Below, one piece after another: positions 44,295-53,406 of a DNA stretch of 59,568 nt. The translations under genes were made by a program, and so were the position numbers. The stretch comes from Rothia sp. (in: high G+C Gram-positive bacteria) (GTDB lineage Bacteria > Actinomycetota > Actinomycetes > Actinomycetales > Micrococcaceae): positions 1 to 59,568 of the forward strand of contig NZ_JABZXW010000005.1 of assembly GCF_015265375.1 (NCBI RefSeq), given 5' to 3'. The notes under the pieces are model-generated. The model was not told where the DNA came from. It saw only the letters and a program-made list of their open reading frames with translations, and did no database searches. Within the stretch, counting starts at the first letter, position 1, and the number at the start of each line of letters is the position of its first letter.

Positions 44295-45509
44295 CTACTG
44301 CTGGGAGTTGGCGCTCAGGGTTTCCTGAATGTCTTCGCGGTCCAGCGAGTAGGCGCGGGCAATGGTGGACTGGCCCAGCACGCGGGTGCCCTGGTAGAGC
44401 ACCATGGTCTGTCCCGGTGCCACACCGGAGAGCGGATCCAGCAGGCGCACCACGGTTTCCAGGCGCAGCGCGCCTTCTTCTTCAGCTTCGGGGTCGGGCG
44501 CCCAGGTCATGTACGCCTTGGCGCGGACCGGGTCAGCGTGCGCACGCACCTGCGCGGTCACCTCGAACTCTTCACTGCGGGCGCCCAGCTGCGCGGGCTC
44601 TTCCAGGAAGCGTGCCGCCTGTTCCACGGGTACACCCGCCCAGGTGGCACGGATACCGCGGATTTCGTGCACGGCGAGCAGCTCGCGGGAGCCGACGATG
44701 ACTTCGTTCTCCTTGGGGCGCACCTCCAACACGAAGCGGGGCTTGCCGTCGGCGGCGGGGCGGCCCAACGCCAGACCCTTGCGCTGGCCTACGGTGTATG
44801 CCTGCGCGCCGGGGTGCTCGCCGAGCACCTCACCGTGGGTGTCCTTGATGAGGCCGGGGCGCATTGTGATGTGGTCACCCAGCCAGGCGCGGGTGTCGCC
44901 TTCGGGGATGAAGCAGATGTCGTAGGAGTCCGGCTTCTTCGCCACGGAGAAGCCACGCTCTGCCGCCTCCGCACGTACCTGTGCCTTGGAGGGGGTGTCC
45001 GCCAGGGGGAACCAGGCGTGCTTGAGCTGTTCGTGGGTGAGCACGCCGAGCACGTAGGACTGGTCCTTAGCCCAGTCGGCGGCGCGGTGCAGTTCGCGGT
45101 TGCCGTCTTCGGTGGTGATGACGCGGGCGTAGTGGCCGGTCACCACGGCGTCGAAGCCGAGGGCGAGGGCGCGTTCGAGCAGCGCGGCGAACTTGATCTT
45201 TTCGTTGCAGCGCATGCAGGGGTTGGGGGTTCGTCCAGCTTCGTATTCGGAGATGAAGTCGTCGACCACGTCTTCCTTGAAGCGTTCGGAGAAGTCCCAG
45301 ACGAAGAAGGGGATGCCCAGCTGGGAGCAGACGCGGCGGGCATCCATGGAGTCTTCGAGGGTGCAGCAGCCGCGGGAGCCGGTGCGTAGGGTACCGGGCA
45401 TGCGGGATAGGGCGAGGTGAACGCCGACTACTTCGTGTCCTGCGTCTACGGCGCGGGCTGCGGCGACTGCGGAGTCAACGCCGCCACTCATAGCTGCAAG
45501 AATTTTCAC
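44295..45509 (-). CDS. mnmA: tRNA-specific 2-thiouridylase MnmA
   Basis: Encodes 404 residues. MnmA adds sulfur to U34 of Lys, Glu and Gln tRNAs. The PP-loop SGGVDSAVAA is at the N-terminus; the catalytic cysteines are in NPCMRCNEKIKF (about 105) and YDICFIPEGD (about 197). The C-terminal RNA-binding barrel is intact. Slightly longer than usual (about 360-380). GTG at 45509 has AGAAGGA upstream. A cysteine desulfurase upstream supplies the sulfur. Confidence 0.93.
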   Translation of the reverse strand: MKILAAMSGGVDSAVAAARAVDAGHEVVGVHLALSRMPGTLRTGSRGCCTLEDSMDARRVCSQLGIPFFVWDFSERFKEDVVDDFISEYEAGRTPNPCMRCNEKIKFAALLERALALGFDAVVTGHYARVITTEDGNRELHRAADWAKDQSYVLGVLTHEQLKHAWFPLADTPSKAQVRAEAAERGFSVAKKPDSYDICFIPEGDTRAWLGDHITMRPGLIKDTHGEVLGEHPGAQAYTVGQRKGLALGRPAADGKPRFVLEVRPKENEVIVGSRELLAVHEIRGIRATWAGVPVEQAARFLEEPAQLGARSEEFEVTAQVRAHADPVRAKAYMTWAPDPEAEEEGALRLETVVRLLDPLSGVAPGQTMVLYQGTRVLGQSTIARAYSLDREDIQETLSANSQQ

Positions 45510-45701
45510 TGCCTATCCTTCTGTTGTGTTGAGCCTCTAGGAACGTTCGGAGCGTGCCCTGTGTGGGCGCGCTTTCCGTTACTGTAGCTATCCATTGTAC
45601 GCAGGGGCTCGGCGGGATATTGGGCAGTGCACCCTCAGCCCGCCCTCAGCGAACGCTGAGATTGCAGGCTGAGAGCGGTTCGGTATTTTCTCTTCTGCCT
45701 T

Positions 45702-46949
45702 TTAGTGCCAGCGGGAGGCGTCCGGCAGCTGCGAGGACAAACCAGCCTTAGCTGCCTGTTCGTAGGCGGCGGGTAGTGCCGCGATGAGGCGCGCAATATC
45801 GGCTCCGGTGGTGGAGTGGCCGAGGGTGAATCGCTGGGCGCTGCGGGCGGTGTCTTCGTCCATACCCATTGCCATGAGCACGTGGGAGGGGCGGGTCACC
45901 CCGGCGTTGCAGGCGGAGCCGGTGGAGCTGCTGATGCCCTGCATGTCCAGCAGGAAGAGCAGGGTGTCACCTTCGGCGTTTTCGAAGGTGAAGTGGGCGT
46001 TGCCGGGCAGTCGCTTCTGACCCGGGTACTCTTCGGTGAGCGGGTTTTCGCCGCTCAGGTGCGCCTGCGGGATGAGCGCGCTAATTGCCGCAACGAGTTC
46101 GTTGCGTAGCGCGGCAATGCGGGCGGATTCCTCGGGGAGGTTCTCGACCGAGTGCACGGCGGCCTCTGCGAATCCTGCGATGGCTGGCGCGTCGATGGTG
46201 CCGGAGCGTACGGAACGTTCCTGACCGCCTCCGTGAAGCACGGGGGTCAGCTGCACGGCGCGGGTGGCGACCAGCGCGCCAATACCCATAGGGCCGCCAA
46301 TCTTGTGGCCAGAAATCGCGAGGGTCGCTACCCCGCTGGCGTGGAAGTCGATGGGCACCGCGCCGAACGCCTGGACCGCGTCCGAGTGCACGGGAATGCC
46401 GTATTCAGCGGCGATAGCGGCGATCTCAGGAATCGGCTGTACGGTGCCGACCTCATTGTTCGCCCACATGACGGTCACGAGCGCAACGTCTTCGGGGTTC
46501 TTCTCGATAAGCTCGCGCACGGTCTGCGGGTTGACGCTGCCGTGCTCATCCACGGGGATCCATTCGAGCTGCGCGCCTTCTGCCTTTTCGAGCCATTCGC
46601 AGGTTTCTTCCACGGCGTGGTGCTCAATGGATGAGACGAGAATTCGGGTGCGCTGCGGGTCTTCTTCGCGGCGCTTCCAGTAGATGCCCTTGACCGCGAG
46701 GTTGTCCGCCTCGGTGCCGCCGGAGGTGAAAATAACCTCGGCGGGGTCGGCGCCAATGGCGCGAGCGATGCGTTCGCGGGCGTACTCGACGGTGGCGCGG
46801 GCGTCGCGTCCTACGGCGTGCAGGGAGGAGGGGTTGCCGCCGTTGCGCATCTGTTCGACCATGGCGTCGATGGCGGCGGGCAGTACGTCGGTAGTGGCGG
46901 CGTGGTCGAGGTAGACGCGGCCGTTCTGACGGTTGGTTTCTGCGCTCAT
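45702..46949 (-). CDS. Cysteine desulfurase (NifS/IscS family)
   Basis: Encodes 415 residues of PLP enzymes that take sulfur from cysteine. N-terminal YLDHAATTDVLPAAID, FTSGGTEADNLAVKG, PLP lysine in ISGHKIGGPMGIGAL (about 205) and active-site Cys in ISSSTGSACNAG (about 340). GGAGG lies upstream of the ATG. The gap of about 190 bases before mnmA leaves open whether they share one message. Likely sulfur donor for MnmA; possibly also for Fe-S clusters such as that of WhiB1. Confidence 0.92.
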   Translation of the reverse strand: MSAETNRQNGRVYLDHAATTDVLPAAIDAMVEQMRNGGNPSSLHAVGRDARATVEYARERIARAIGADPAEVIFTSGGTEADNLAVKGIYWKRREEDPQRTRILVSSIEHHAVEETCEWLEKAEGAQLEWIPVDEHGSVNPQTVRELIEKNPEDVALVTVMWANNEVGTVQPIPEIAAIAAEYGIPVHSDAVQAFGAVPIDFHASGVATLAISGHKIGGPMGIGALVATRAVQLTPVLHGGGQERSVRSGTIDAPAIAGFAEAAVHSVENLPEESARIAALRNELVAAISALIPQAHLSGENPLTEEYPGQKRLPGNAHFTFENAEGDTLLFLLDMQGISSSTGSACNAGVTRPSHVLMAMGMDEDTARSAQRFTLGHSTTGADIARLIAALPAAYEQAAKAGLSSQLPDASRWH

Positions 46950-47141
46950 GGTTCCTCCTGCTGGGTTGTTTGGCGGTTTTTCGCCTCGCTTATTTTATCG
47001 CGCTCTATCTTGCCTCTTCTAGGCGTGTTCACCTGCGGTTCGGTCTGCGAGCGCTACTCCCGGTGCTGTTCGGGGACTGGTCAGGGCTATTCAGGGGGCT
47101 ATTCGAGGGACGCTCGGTGGCTGCGCGGTACACTTAGGAAC

Positions 47142-47609
47142 GTGTTCAAGATTCTTTTCTATACCCCTGAAATTCCCGGCAATACCGGCAACGCGATTCG
47201 CCTGTCGGCGATTACCGGCGCTGAGCTGCACCTGGTCAAGCCGCTGGGCTTCAACTTTGATGATGCGCACCTGCGCCGTGCCGGTCTGGACTACCACGAC
47301 CTTGCTGTGGTGACGGTGCACGAGACCCTCGAAGACGCGTGGGAGGCTCTCGCTCCGGAGCGTGTTTTTGCGTTCACGACGACCGCCTCGACCTCGTACG
47401 CTGATATTGAGTACCACCCTGGTGACGTTTTCATGTTCGGTCCGGAGTCGGTGGGTCTGCCCGCCGAGGTTCAGCAGGACCCGCACGTGACCGAGCGCGT
47501 AAAGATTCCGATGAAGCCGGGCCGCCGTTCGCTGAACCTGGCGAACTCCGCGTCCATTGCGATTTTTGAGGCGTGGCGTCAGAACGGTTTTGAGGGAGGC
47601 GCCATCTAG
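47142..47609 (+). CDS. trmL: tRNA (cytidine/uridine-34 2'-O) methyltransferase TrmL-like
   Basis: Encodes 155 residues, a minimal SPOUT methyltransferase. FYTPEIPGNTGNAIRLSAITG, LVKPLGF, FMFGPESVGLP and the knot motif GRRSLNLANSASIAIFEAW are diagnostic. It methylates the wobble ribose of Leu tRNAs. GTG at 47142 is preceded by AGGA. The next gene starts one base after its stop, so the two form an operon. It is divergent from the cysteine desulfurase gene. Confidence 0.9.
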   Translation: MFKILFYTPEIPGNTGNAIRLSAITGAELHLVKPLGFNFDDAHLRRAGLDYHDLAVVTVHETLEDAWEALAPERVFAFTTTASTSYADIEYHPGDVFMFGPESVGLPAEVQQDPHVTERVKIPMKPGRRSLNLANSASIAIFEAWRQNGFEGGAI

Positions 47610-47610
47610 C

Positions 47611-48258
47611 ATGGTTGCAGCACACCATAATCTGCCGGAACCTCTGGTTCAGCAGATTCTGGAGACTACTCCTCCCCTGGCTGAGCAGATTCGCCTGGAC
47701 CCGCAGAATAGGGAGTTCACGGAGCAGGGTTGGGAGCCGGTTTATTCGGCGTCGCCTCATGCTCGTATTGTGGTGATTGGTCAGGCGCCTGGGCGTGCCG
47801 CGCAGGAGAGCCGTATCCCGTGGAATGACCCGAGCGGCGTGAAGTTGCGCGAGTGGATGGGCGTGACGGATGAGCAGTTCTATAACCCCGACCTGATTTC
47901 GCTGTTGCCGATGGATTTCTATTACCCGGGTAAGGGCGCGCACGGCGATAACCCTCCGCGTAAGAATTTCGCGCAGAAGTGGCATCCGCAGCTTCTGGAG
48001 CTGATGCCGGATGTGCAGCTGATTCTGCTGGTGGGGGCTTACTCTCAGAAGCACTACCTGGATGGTGTGCACGCCCCAAAGGCGCAGAGGAACCTGACGG
48101 AGACGGTTCGTGCGTGGGAGTCTTATCTTCCTAAGTTTCTGCCGCTGGTGCATCCTTCGCCGCTGAATTTTAGGTGGCAGGCGAAGAACCCGTGGTTCGA
48201 GCAGGAGGTTGTCCCGGCTTTGCGGAAGCGCGTGGGTGAGGTTCTCGAGGGCGTCTAA
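47611..48258 (+). CDS. Uracil-DNA glycosylase family protein
   Basis: Encodes 215 residues of the UDG superfamily: VVIGQAPGRAAQES (motif 1, Gly-Gln-Ala-Pro-Gly), a middle region with LLPMDFYYPGKG, LILLVGAYSQKHY and motif 2 LVHPSPLNFRW near the end. It should excise uracil or related damage from DNA, or be a catalytically weak relative. ATG at 47611 lies one base beyond the trmL stop; GGGAGG is about 12 bases upstream, inside trmL. Confidence 0.85.
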   Translation: MVAAHHNLPEPLVQQILETTPPLAEQIRLDPQNREFTEQGWEPVYSASPHARIVVIGQAPGRAAQESRIPWNDPSGVKLREWMGVTDEQFYNPDLISLLPMDFYYPGKGAHGDNPPRKNFAQKWHPQLLELMPDVQLILLVGAYSQKHYLDGVHAPKAQRNLTETVRAWESYLPKFLPLVHPSPLNFRWQAKNPWFEQEVVPALRKRVGEVLEGV

Positions 48259-48300
48259 CCTGCCCCTATCTGCGACACCAATGTACTTTGCTGTACTAAC

Positions 48301-48344
48301 GAAAGAAGCTCCCACCCCGCGTATGGGGTGGGAGCTTTCTTTGC
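48301..48344 (+). terminator. Terminator of the trmL-UDG operon
   Basis: GAAAGAAGCTCCCACCCC pairs with GGGGTGGGAGCTTTCTTTGC around a 6-base loop, 45 bases past the stop. Strong on both strands, so it may also stop the leftward htrA gene. Confidence 0.88.
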
Positions 48345-48450
48345 GTACGCCGTGTTGCGTTCTTGCTGAACGTTAGAGCCAGCTGAGCGGGTGCTTCTCA
48401 GCCGTACCCCTTCAACGTTCAGGAGCGAGAGGCGTTTTACTTCTGGCTAT

Positions 48451-49779
48451 TTACTTCTGGCTGTCGGCGTCGCCCAGGGTCACGGTGATGTCCTGGGTGG
48501 AGGAGCCACGCTTAATCTTCAGCTTCAGATCGGAGCCTGCCGCCGCGGCACGAACGGTACCGTTGAGCTCTTCGCTCTTGTTCACGGCGTGACCGTCGGC
48601 TTCAAGCACCACATCGCCGGCACGCAGACCTGCCTTTGCGGCGGGGCTATTAGACTCCACCGAGGCAATTTCAACGCCACCGGGGATGAGCTTGGAGGAG
48701 CCCGAACCGGTGTCTGCGGGGCTGTTCTTCACGCTCGCGCCCAGGTAGCCGTGAGTTGCTTTGCCCTTGGCGATGATCTCGGAGGAGATGCGCTTGGCGT
48801 AGTTGGAGGTAATGGAGAACGCCATACCGTCAGCGGCACCACCGTCCTGGCTTGCCTGGCCCTGTGCGTTGATGCCGACCAGTTCGCCCTTGAGGTTCAC
48901 CAGCGGGCCACCGGAGTTACCGTGGTTGATGGGCACATCAACCTGAATCATGGGGATGTAGTTCTGGCCCTTTGCGTCAGCGGGCTGCACACGGTTGACG
49001 TTCGAGACTACGCCGGCGGTCACCGATTCGCTACGGCGATACGGCGCGCCGAGGGCAACCACGGCCTCGCCGGAGACCAGCTTGGAGGAGTCGCCCCAGG
49101 CGATGGGCTGCAGGTCCAGGCCGGAGGGGCTAATCTTCAGGACCGCCAGGTCAGCGGCTGCGTCCAGGCCCACCACGGATGCGGTGCGCACGGTGCCATC
49201 GCTCAGACGCACCTCAATGGTGGATGCTTCCCTGGAAGATTCGAGGGTGACCACGTGGTGGTTGGTGAGGATGTGGCCTTCCTTGTCGAGGATGACGCCA
49301 CTACCGCCGCCGGAGGAGGAACCGTTCGAAGCAACAATAGTCACGGTAGAGGGCAGGACCTTCTTCGCGGTTTCTGCTACGCCTGCCACGGTGGAGGAGT
49401 TGCTGATATTGGAGCTAACGGAGCCGCGGGAGGAAGAGCTGGAGGAGCTGTTGTTCGACGCCGCGATACCGCCTCCGACGCCAGCACCGACGCCGCCGCC
49501 AACGAGGGCTGCTAGCAGAGCCGCGGTGAGCACAACACCGGCGCCGTAACGCTTGTTATTGTTGGTGTCCTGGGGTGCAGACTGTGCCGCAGCAACCTGA
49601 GCGGCAGCTGCCTGGGGGTAGGTGTAGCCGGGAGAAGCGTATGCCTGCGGGTATGCGTTCTGACCCTGCTGCTGGTTTGCAGACTGATAGCCTGCCTGTC
49701 CGCTGACGTTCTGCATGGGACGGGTTGCGTCCGTGACGCCATCATTGCCGCCGTAAGACCATCCGTTGTTTTGAGTCAT
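48451..49779 (-). CDS. HtrA/DegP-like membrane-anchored serine protease with PDZ domain
   Basis: Encodes 442 residues. The N-terminal 75 residues are Gln/Tyr/Ala-rich and cytoplasmic; a Gly-rich helix follows (about 78-107), a Ser-rich linker, a trypsin-like domain and a PDZ domain (about 345-435). Catalytic triad: His174 in TNHHVV, Asp209 in AAADLAVL and Ser288 in GNSGGPL. It degrades or refolds damaged secreted proteins. GGAGA lies upstream of the ATG at 49779. The stop-proximal 12 bases are directly repeated. It is upstream of and divergent from the PspA neighbourhood. Confidence 0.93.
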   Translation of the reverse strand: MTQNNGWSYGGNDGVTDATRPMQNVSGQAGYQSANQQQGQNAYPQAYASPGYTYPQAAAAQVAAAQSAPQDTNNNKRYGAGVVLTAALLAALVGGGVGAGVGGGIAASNNSSSSSSSRGSVSSNISNSSTVAGVAETAKKVLPSTVTIVASNGSSSGGGSGVILDKEGHILTNHHVVTLESSREASTIEVRLSDGTVRTASVVGLDAAADLAVLKISPSGLDLQPIAWGDSSKLVSGEAVVALGAPYRRSESVTAGVVSNVNRVQPADAKGQNYIPMIQVDVPINHGNSGGPLVNLKGELVGINAQGQASQDGGAADGMAFSITSNYAKRISSEIIAKGKATHGYLGASVKNSPADTGSGSSKLIPGGVEIASVESNSPAAKAGLRAGDVVLEADGHAVNKSEELNGTVRAAAAGSDLKLKIKRGSSTQDITVTLGDADSQK

Positions 49780-50159
49780 GAGTTCTCCTAGAAGTCGTGC
49801 GTATGCGTCACCCTGGGCGCACGCTATCTTTCTACTGTAGAGGGTGTTTTAGGGCGTTCGATATCTTTTCGCTGTTGGTTTTCGGGGAGTTCCCTGGGAA
49901 TTTTTCTCATCCCCCTTCATTTGGTACCGATTAGCCGGTCTGAGGTGCTCGGCGATTCACACGGCGGCTGGTTTATTTTGGGGCTTTATTCGCTATTTTT
50001 CGTCGCTCCCAGGCTTCTCTTTTAAAGCACTCGGTTTTTCTCCACGGTTTACACAGCATGATGCGTCCGCATACACAGCTTCAGCACAGAGTCGGTCCGT
50101 AATGTTGAAGACACGTAGGAACGAAAACCAATGCAAAGGACAAACACGAGGAGAAACCC
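49780..50159. other. Divergent intergenic region htrA / 55-residue ORF
   Basis: About 380 bases, moderately AT-rich around 49830-50030. It must hold the htrA promoter leftward and that of the small membrane peptide rightward. I see no clear promoter elements or gene. Confidence 0.4.
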
Positions 50160-50327
50160 ATGATGATCGGAACCCTGATTTTCTGTGCGGTATTGGCAAG
50201 CTCCATCGGTATCGGTGCGGGTATTGTGGCTTGTTGCTCGGGAATGGTGTACCGCCGTCATCGTGCGGAGAAGGCCTCCGAGTTGGCGCAGCCGCTTGCC
50301 ACCCACGCATTGACCGCCGGTAGGTAG
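50160..50327 (+). CDS. Small single-pass membrane protein (55 residues)
   Basis: Starts ATG ATG with GAGGAG six bases upstream. One Gly/Ala/Cys-rich helix (about 3-30, IGTLIFCAVLASSIGIGAG) is followed by a basic stop-transfer RRHR and a soluble tail ending LTAGR. Cysteines at 9, 25 and 26. A strong terminator follows about 130 bases later. It is too short for most gene finders. Function unknown; it lies between htrA and the 836-residue membrane protein. Confidence 0.6.
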   Translation: MMIGTLIFCAVLASSIGIGAGIVACCSGMVYRRHRAEKASELAQPLATHALTAGR

Positions 50328-50642
50328 CGCATAAAGTTTGATAGTTTTCCGGAGCAGGAGTTGAGAGCCCTGCACCGGAGGGGCGAGAATCCCCAGTATG
50401 TCCCGAAGGGTCGGTGTGAGGACCGACCCGGGTGTGATAGTGAGTTGAGTGATGATTGATGCGGCGTGAGCCCCGGCATGAGGGCTTGCGCCGCATCGTC
50501 TTTTAACTGTGACGCGGGTGCGGGAGGCGCTGGCGGAAAGCACTGGCGGAGAGTACCCGGCACCCCGGCTACTTCCCTTTTAGTATGCGGTAAGGCAACG
50601 GTACCGCGGGCGTTCAGGGGACAGCTGGGTTATGGTGAAGTT
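50328..50642. other. Intergenic region with two hairpins
   Basis: About 315 bases. It holds GGGTCGG/CCGACCC (about 50409-50429), the terminator at 50458-50504, and the promoter region of the 836-residue protein, where no clear -35/-10 pair is visible. Confidence 0.45.
50458..50504 (+). terminator. Terminator of the 55-residue ORF
   Basis: GATGCGGCG pairs with CGCCGCATC, with inner GCCC/GGGC pairing, followed by GTCTTTT. Confidence 0.8.
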
Positions 50643-53153
50643 ATGAGGATTATTTCTGCTGTTTTCGCTCTTCTTGGCGCATTGTCGACCCTACCGGCGG
50701 TGGGGTCTTCGCTGGACGGCGCAACCCGCCTGTACGCGCTACTTTTGTTTGTACTGATCTGCGCGGTGGTGGCATTGTTTGCGTCGTTGAGCCCGTCGCG
50801 CCGTCGCGCGCGTGAGATTAGGCGGCAGGTATTGCAGCAACAGCAGAACCAGGCGATGAATCAGCAAATGCCGCCTCAGCAGGCACCCGCTCAGCAGTCG
50901 CCTTCGCAGTCTGTGCCTCCTCAGCAGGTGCCCAATCAGCAAGTACAGGGCGCGGTGAGCTACCCGATGCACTACCAACCGAAACCGGCACAGCCCGGCA
51001 GCAGCAATCAGCAGCCGGCGCAGGGTCCTGTTCAGAACCAGGTACCGAACCCCACGCAGGCCCCGATATCTGCGACGCCCCAGAACCAGGCACAGTCCCC
51101 GCAGCAGGATCAGGCTGTCGAAGCTCAACAGGCTCAGGCACAGCAGACTCAGGCGCCCTCGCCTCAGCCTGCCTCACCTCAGCCTCCTCAGCCGGTGGCG
51201 GCGCCGTCCCCGCTGGAGCCGATGCAGGCGGGCGGTGCCTCCGGTTCTTCGGCGCAGACCCCTTCGGTGCAGAACCATTCAGCAGAAAGCCAGGAGCAAC
51301 AGAGCATGCCCCAGAACACCCCGGCGCAGCCTGAAAAGCGCCCGCAACAGGAGGCCGCCCAGCAGACTCCCAAGAGTAACCCGGCACCCTCCGACCCATT
51401 CTCTTTGAGCACCAACTTCAAGCTCATTCCCCCTCTAGAGAACGCACAGCGCAGCCGCTACCCCATGGTGCTTTCTGCCAGTAAATCTGAGGATGAAGTC
51501 TTTGCGCTGCCGTCGATTAGCGGTGTGCCGCAGCATCTGCTGGTCGGTACGCAGGAGAATCATGTTCCGCTGAATCAGCGTCAGCGCTGGGAGCAGGTCA
51601 GGATTCTGGAGAACTACCTCATGCGTGCGGTAATGAACCTGCAGGCGCTGGAGCGTGCGCAGGTTTCTCCGCTGCACAGTTTCAAGGAGACGGCACAGGC
51701 TGACCGCGCGGTACTTGCCGCCGGGCTGGAAGAGACCATCCGGACGTCTCGGCTGAAGCTGAGCGGGGCGTTGGAGTTCTATACGTCCCTTCCTCGTCTG
51801 GCGGAGGTGCCGGGTTCTTTCGCTTTTGCCCGTGACCACGCGCTCTCTTTGAGCGCCACCGTCATTAGCCTGACGGAAGAGTTCTTTGAGCGTACCTTCC
51901 GGTGGCGTCTGCTGGAGGATGCCCTCCCGGATTCTTTGAGCGACCGCCTGTACGCGGTGCGTTATCTGCGTGAGAGCGCCCAGAAGCTGGCGGCTTTTGT
52001 GGAGCTGAGCGAATTTGACCGCGCTATGCAGCTTGCTGAGGCCTGGAAGAAGACTGTTCGTAAGGATTCGAAAATTGATGAGGGCAAGCTCTGGAATGAG
52101 ATGGCCGAAGTCGCCTTTGATGTTCTGCCCGAGTTGCGAGAGCGGGCGTTGAAGGGTGTTCAGTCTGCGTTGGAGTATAGCGAGCTTTTCTACCGTCCCG
52201 GCGAGGACGGTACGCACCGTATGCTCCGCCCGGAACAGCTGAGCGAGTTTGAGCTCAAGGGCGTGCAGTCCACGTTGGAAGAGCGCCTGGAGAAGGTACG
52301 TCTTGAGCTTCAGGATGCGGAGTTCTGCGCCGCGGTCTTGAGCTTGCAGGCGAACGCTGTCATTGAGCTTCTTCAGGAGCTTCTGCAGGTTGAGCAGGAT
52401 GGCGTTCTGGCGGAGGTTGTGACCGATTTGCGGGCGCTTGCTCATGACTCGCCCGACCTTGCCGAGCAGCCTATCCAGACGTTGATGTTCAGCCGCGAAC
52501 AGTACGCCCCCGAGGGGGAGAATCTGCCGACCGTTGGCGAGCGCATCCGTTCCCTCTCGAGTGTTCCCGAGGTTCTGGCGTTCGTTCACTACGAGGGACC
52601 AGTGCTTCTGACGGGCGTCTCGGATCCGTATAAGGCGTTTTCCGGGGAAGGCTCCTTCGAGGGTCTGCTTTCGGAGGAGATGAAGTTATCTCCCATGCCA
52701 CTGTCGGTGCTGCGCACTCATTCGCGGCTTCTGCAGCAGGTGCTTCGCCTGCAGAATCTGCGGTTGAAGCTGGCGTGGGTGAGTAGCTGTAGCGGTTACA
52801 TGCCTTTGAGCCTGGTTGAGCGGTATTACGTCGGCCCCTCTGCCGGGGATGAGGATCTGAAGGAGCTGACCGAAAATATTGAGGCGCTCGCTGAGCTTCT
52901 GGAGGCTCGTGCTAGCTCTCGGGAGTATAGGGGCCGTGACGTGCCGGTCCCCCGCATCCTGTGGTCGCAGATGCGCAAGCAGGCAGAACGCAGTTCTAGG
53001 CTGCTGAATACGGTGCAGTTCTTGGGCTGGATGTTCGCCTCGTCGTCGCGGGTGCAGGTGGTGAACGGCGTGGCGCAGAGTATCCACGATGTTGATGCCG
53101 CGGAGGTAGTGGAGCACCTGATGAGCAATCTGAAGATTGCGCGTCGACGCTAA
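50643..53153 (+). CDS. Large unrecognised membrane protein with Gln/Pro-rich linker and helical C-terminus
   Basis: Encodes 836 residues. Two N-terminal hydrophobic segments (about 3-22 and 30-52) form a hairpin, followed by a basic stretch RRRAREIRRQ, about 190 residues dominated by Q, P and A (PQQAPAQQ-type units), and a 550-residue helical domain starting FSLSTNFKLIPPLENAQRSR with no hallmark motif. ATG at 50643 lies directly before the first helix; a longer frame upstream overlaps the terminator. The C-terminal domain faces the cytoplasm. The TPM and PspA genes follow on the same strand. Not recognised; the helical domain could be a scaffold. Confidence 0.75.
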   Translation: MRIISAVFALLGALSTLPAVGSSLDGATRLYALLLFVLICAVVALFASLSPSRRRAREIRRQVLQQQQNQAMNQQMPPQQAPAQQSPSQSVPPQQVPNQQVQGAVSYPMHYQPKPAQPGSSNQQPAQGPVQNQVPNPTQAPISATPQNQAQSPQQDQAVEAQQAQAQQTQAPSPQPASPQPPQPVAAPSPLEPMQAGGASGSSAQTPSVQNHSAESQEQQSMPQNTPAQPEKRPQQEAAQQTPKSNPAPSDPFSLSTNFKLIPPLENAQRSRYPMVLSASKSEDEVFALPSISGVPQHLLVGTQENHVPLNQRQRWEQVRILENYLMRAVMNLQALERAQVSPLHSFKETAQADRAVLAAGLEETIRTSRLKLSGALEFYTSLPRLAEVPGSFAFARDHALSLSATVISLTEEFFERTFRWRLLEDALPDSLSDRLYAVRYLRESAQKLAAFVELSEFDRAMQLAEAWKKTVRKDSKIDEGKLWNEMAEVAFDVLPELRERALKGVQSALEYSELFYRPGEDGTHRMLRPEQLSEFELKGVQSTLEERLEKVRLELQDAEFCAAVLSLQANAVIELLQELLQVEQDGVLAEVVTDLRALAHDSPDLAEQPIQTLMFSREQYAPEGENLPTVGERIRSLSSVPEVLAFVHYEGPVLLTGVSDPYKAFSGEGSFEGLLSEEMKLSPMPLSVLRTHSRLLQQVLRLQNLRLKLAWVSSCSGYMPLSLVERYYVGPSAGDEDLKELTENIEALAELLEARASSREYRGRDVPVPRILWSQMRKQAERSSRLLNTVQFLGWMFASSSRVQVVNGVAQSIHDVDAAEVVEHLMSNLKIARRR

Positions 53154-53200
53154 TCGACTGAATAGCCGGTGAGCCGGGGTCTGGCATGAGGCTGGACCCT

Positions 53201-53232
53201 GGCTTTCCTGTATACCGGCTTTCCTGTATAAA
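53201..53232. repeat. 16-bp tandem repeat before the TPM gene
   Basis: GGCTTTCCTGTATA occurs at 53201-53214 and again at 53217-53230. It lies in the 250-base spacer between the 836-residue gene and the TPM gene, so it may be part of the promoter region. Confidence 0.7.
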
Positions 53233-53406
53233 CCCTGGGAAGTCGGTAAACGGGTGGCAAACAGCGGCGCAATATTCTCGTATCTGTGCCGTTGTGCCCC
53301 TGTGCCACCGCTACACTAATAATGTGACCAGCACTAAGGTGTGCGATGAACAAGCACGCCGTGAAGTGCAGGTCCGTTCATACTTCACGACAACGGAGGA
53401 AAGACC

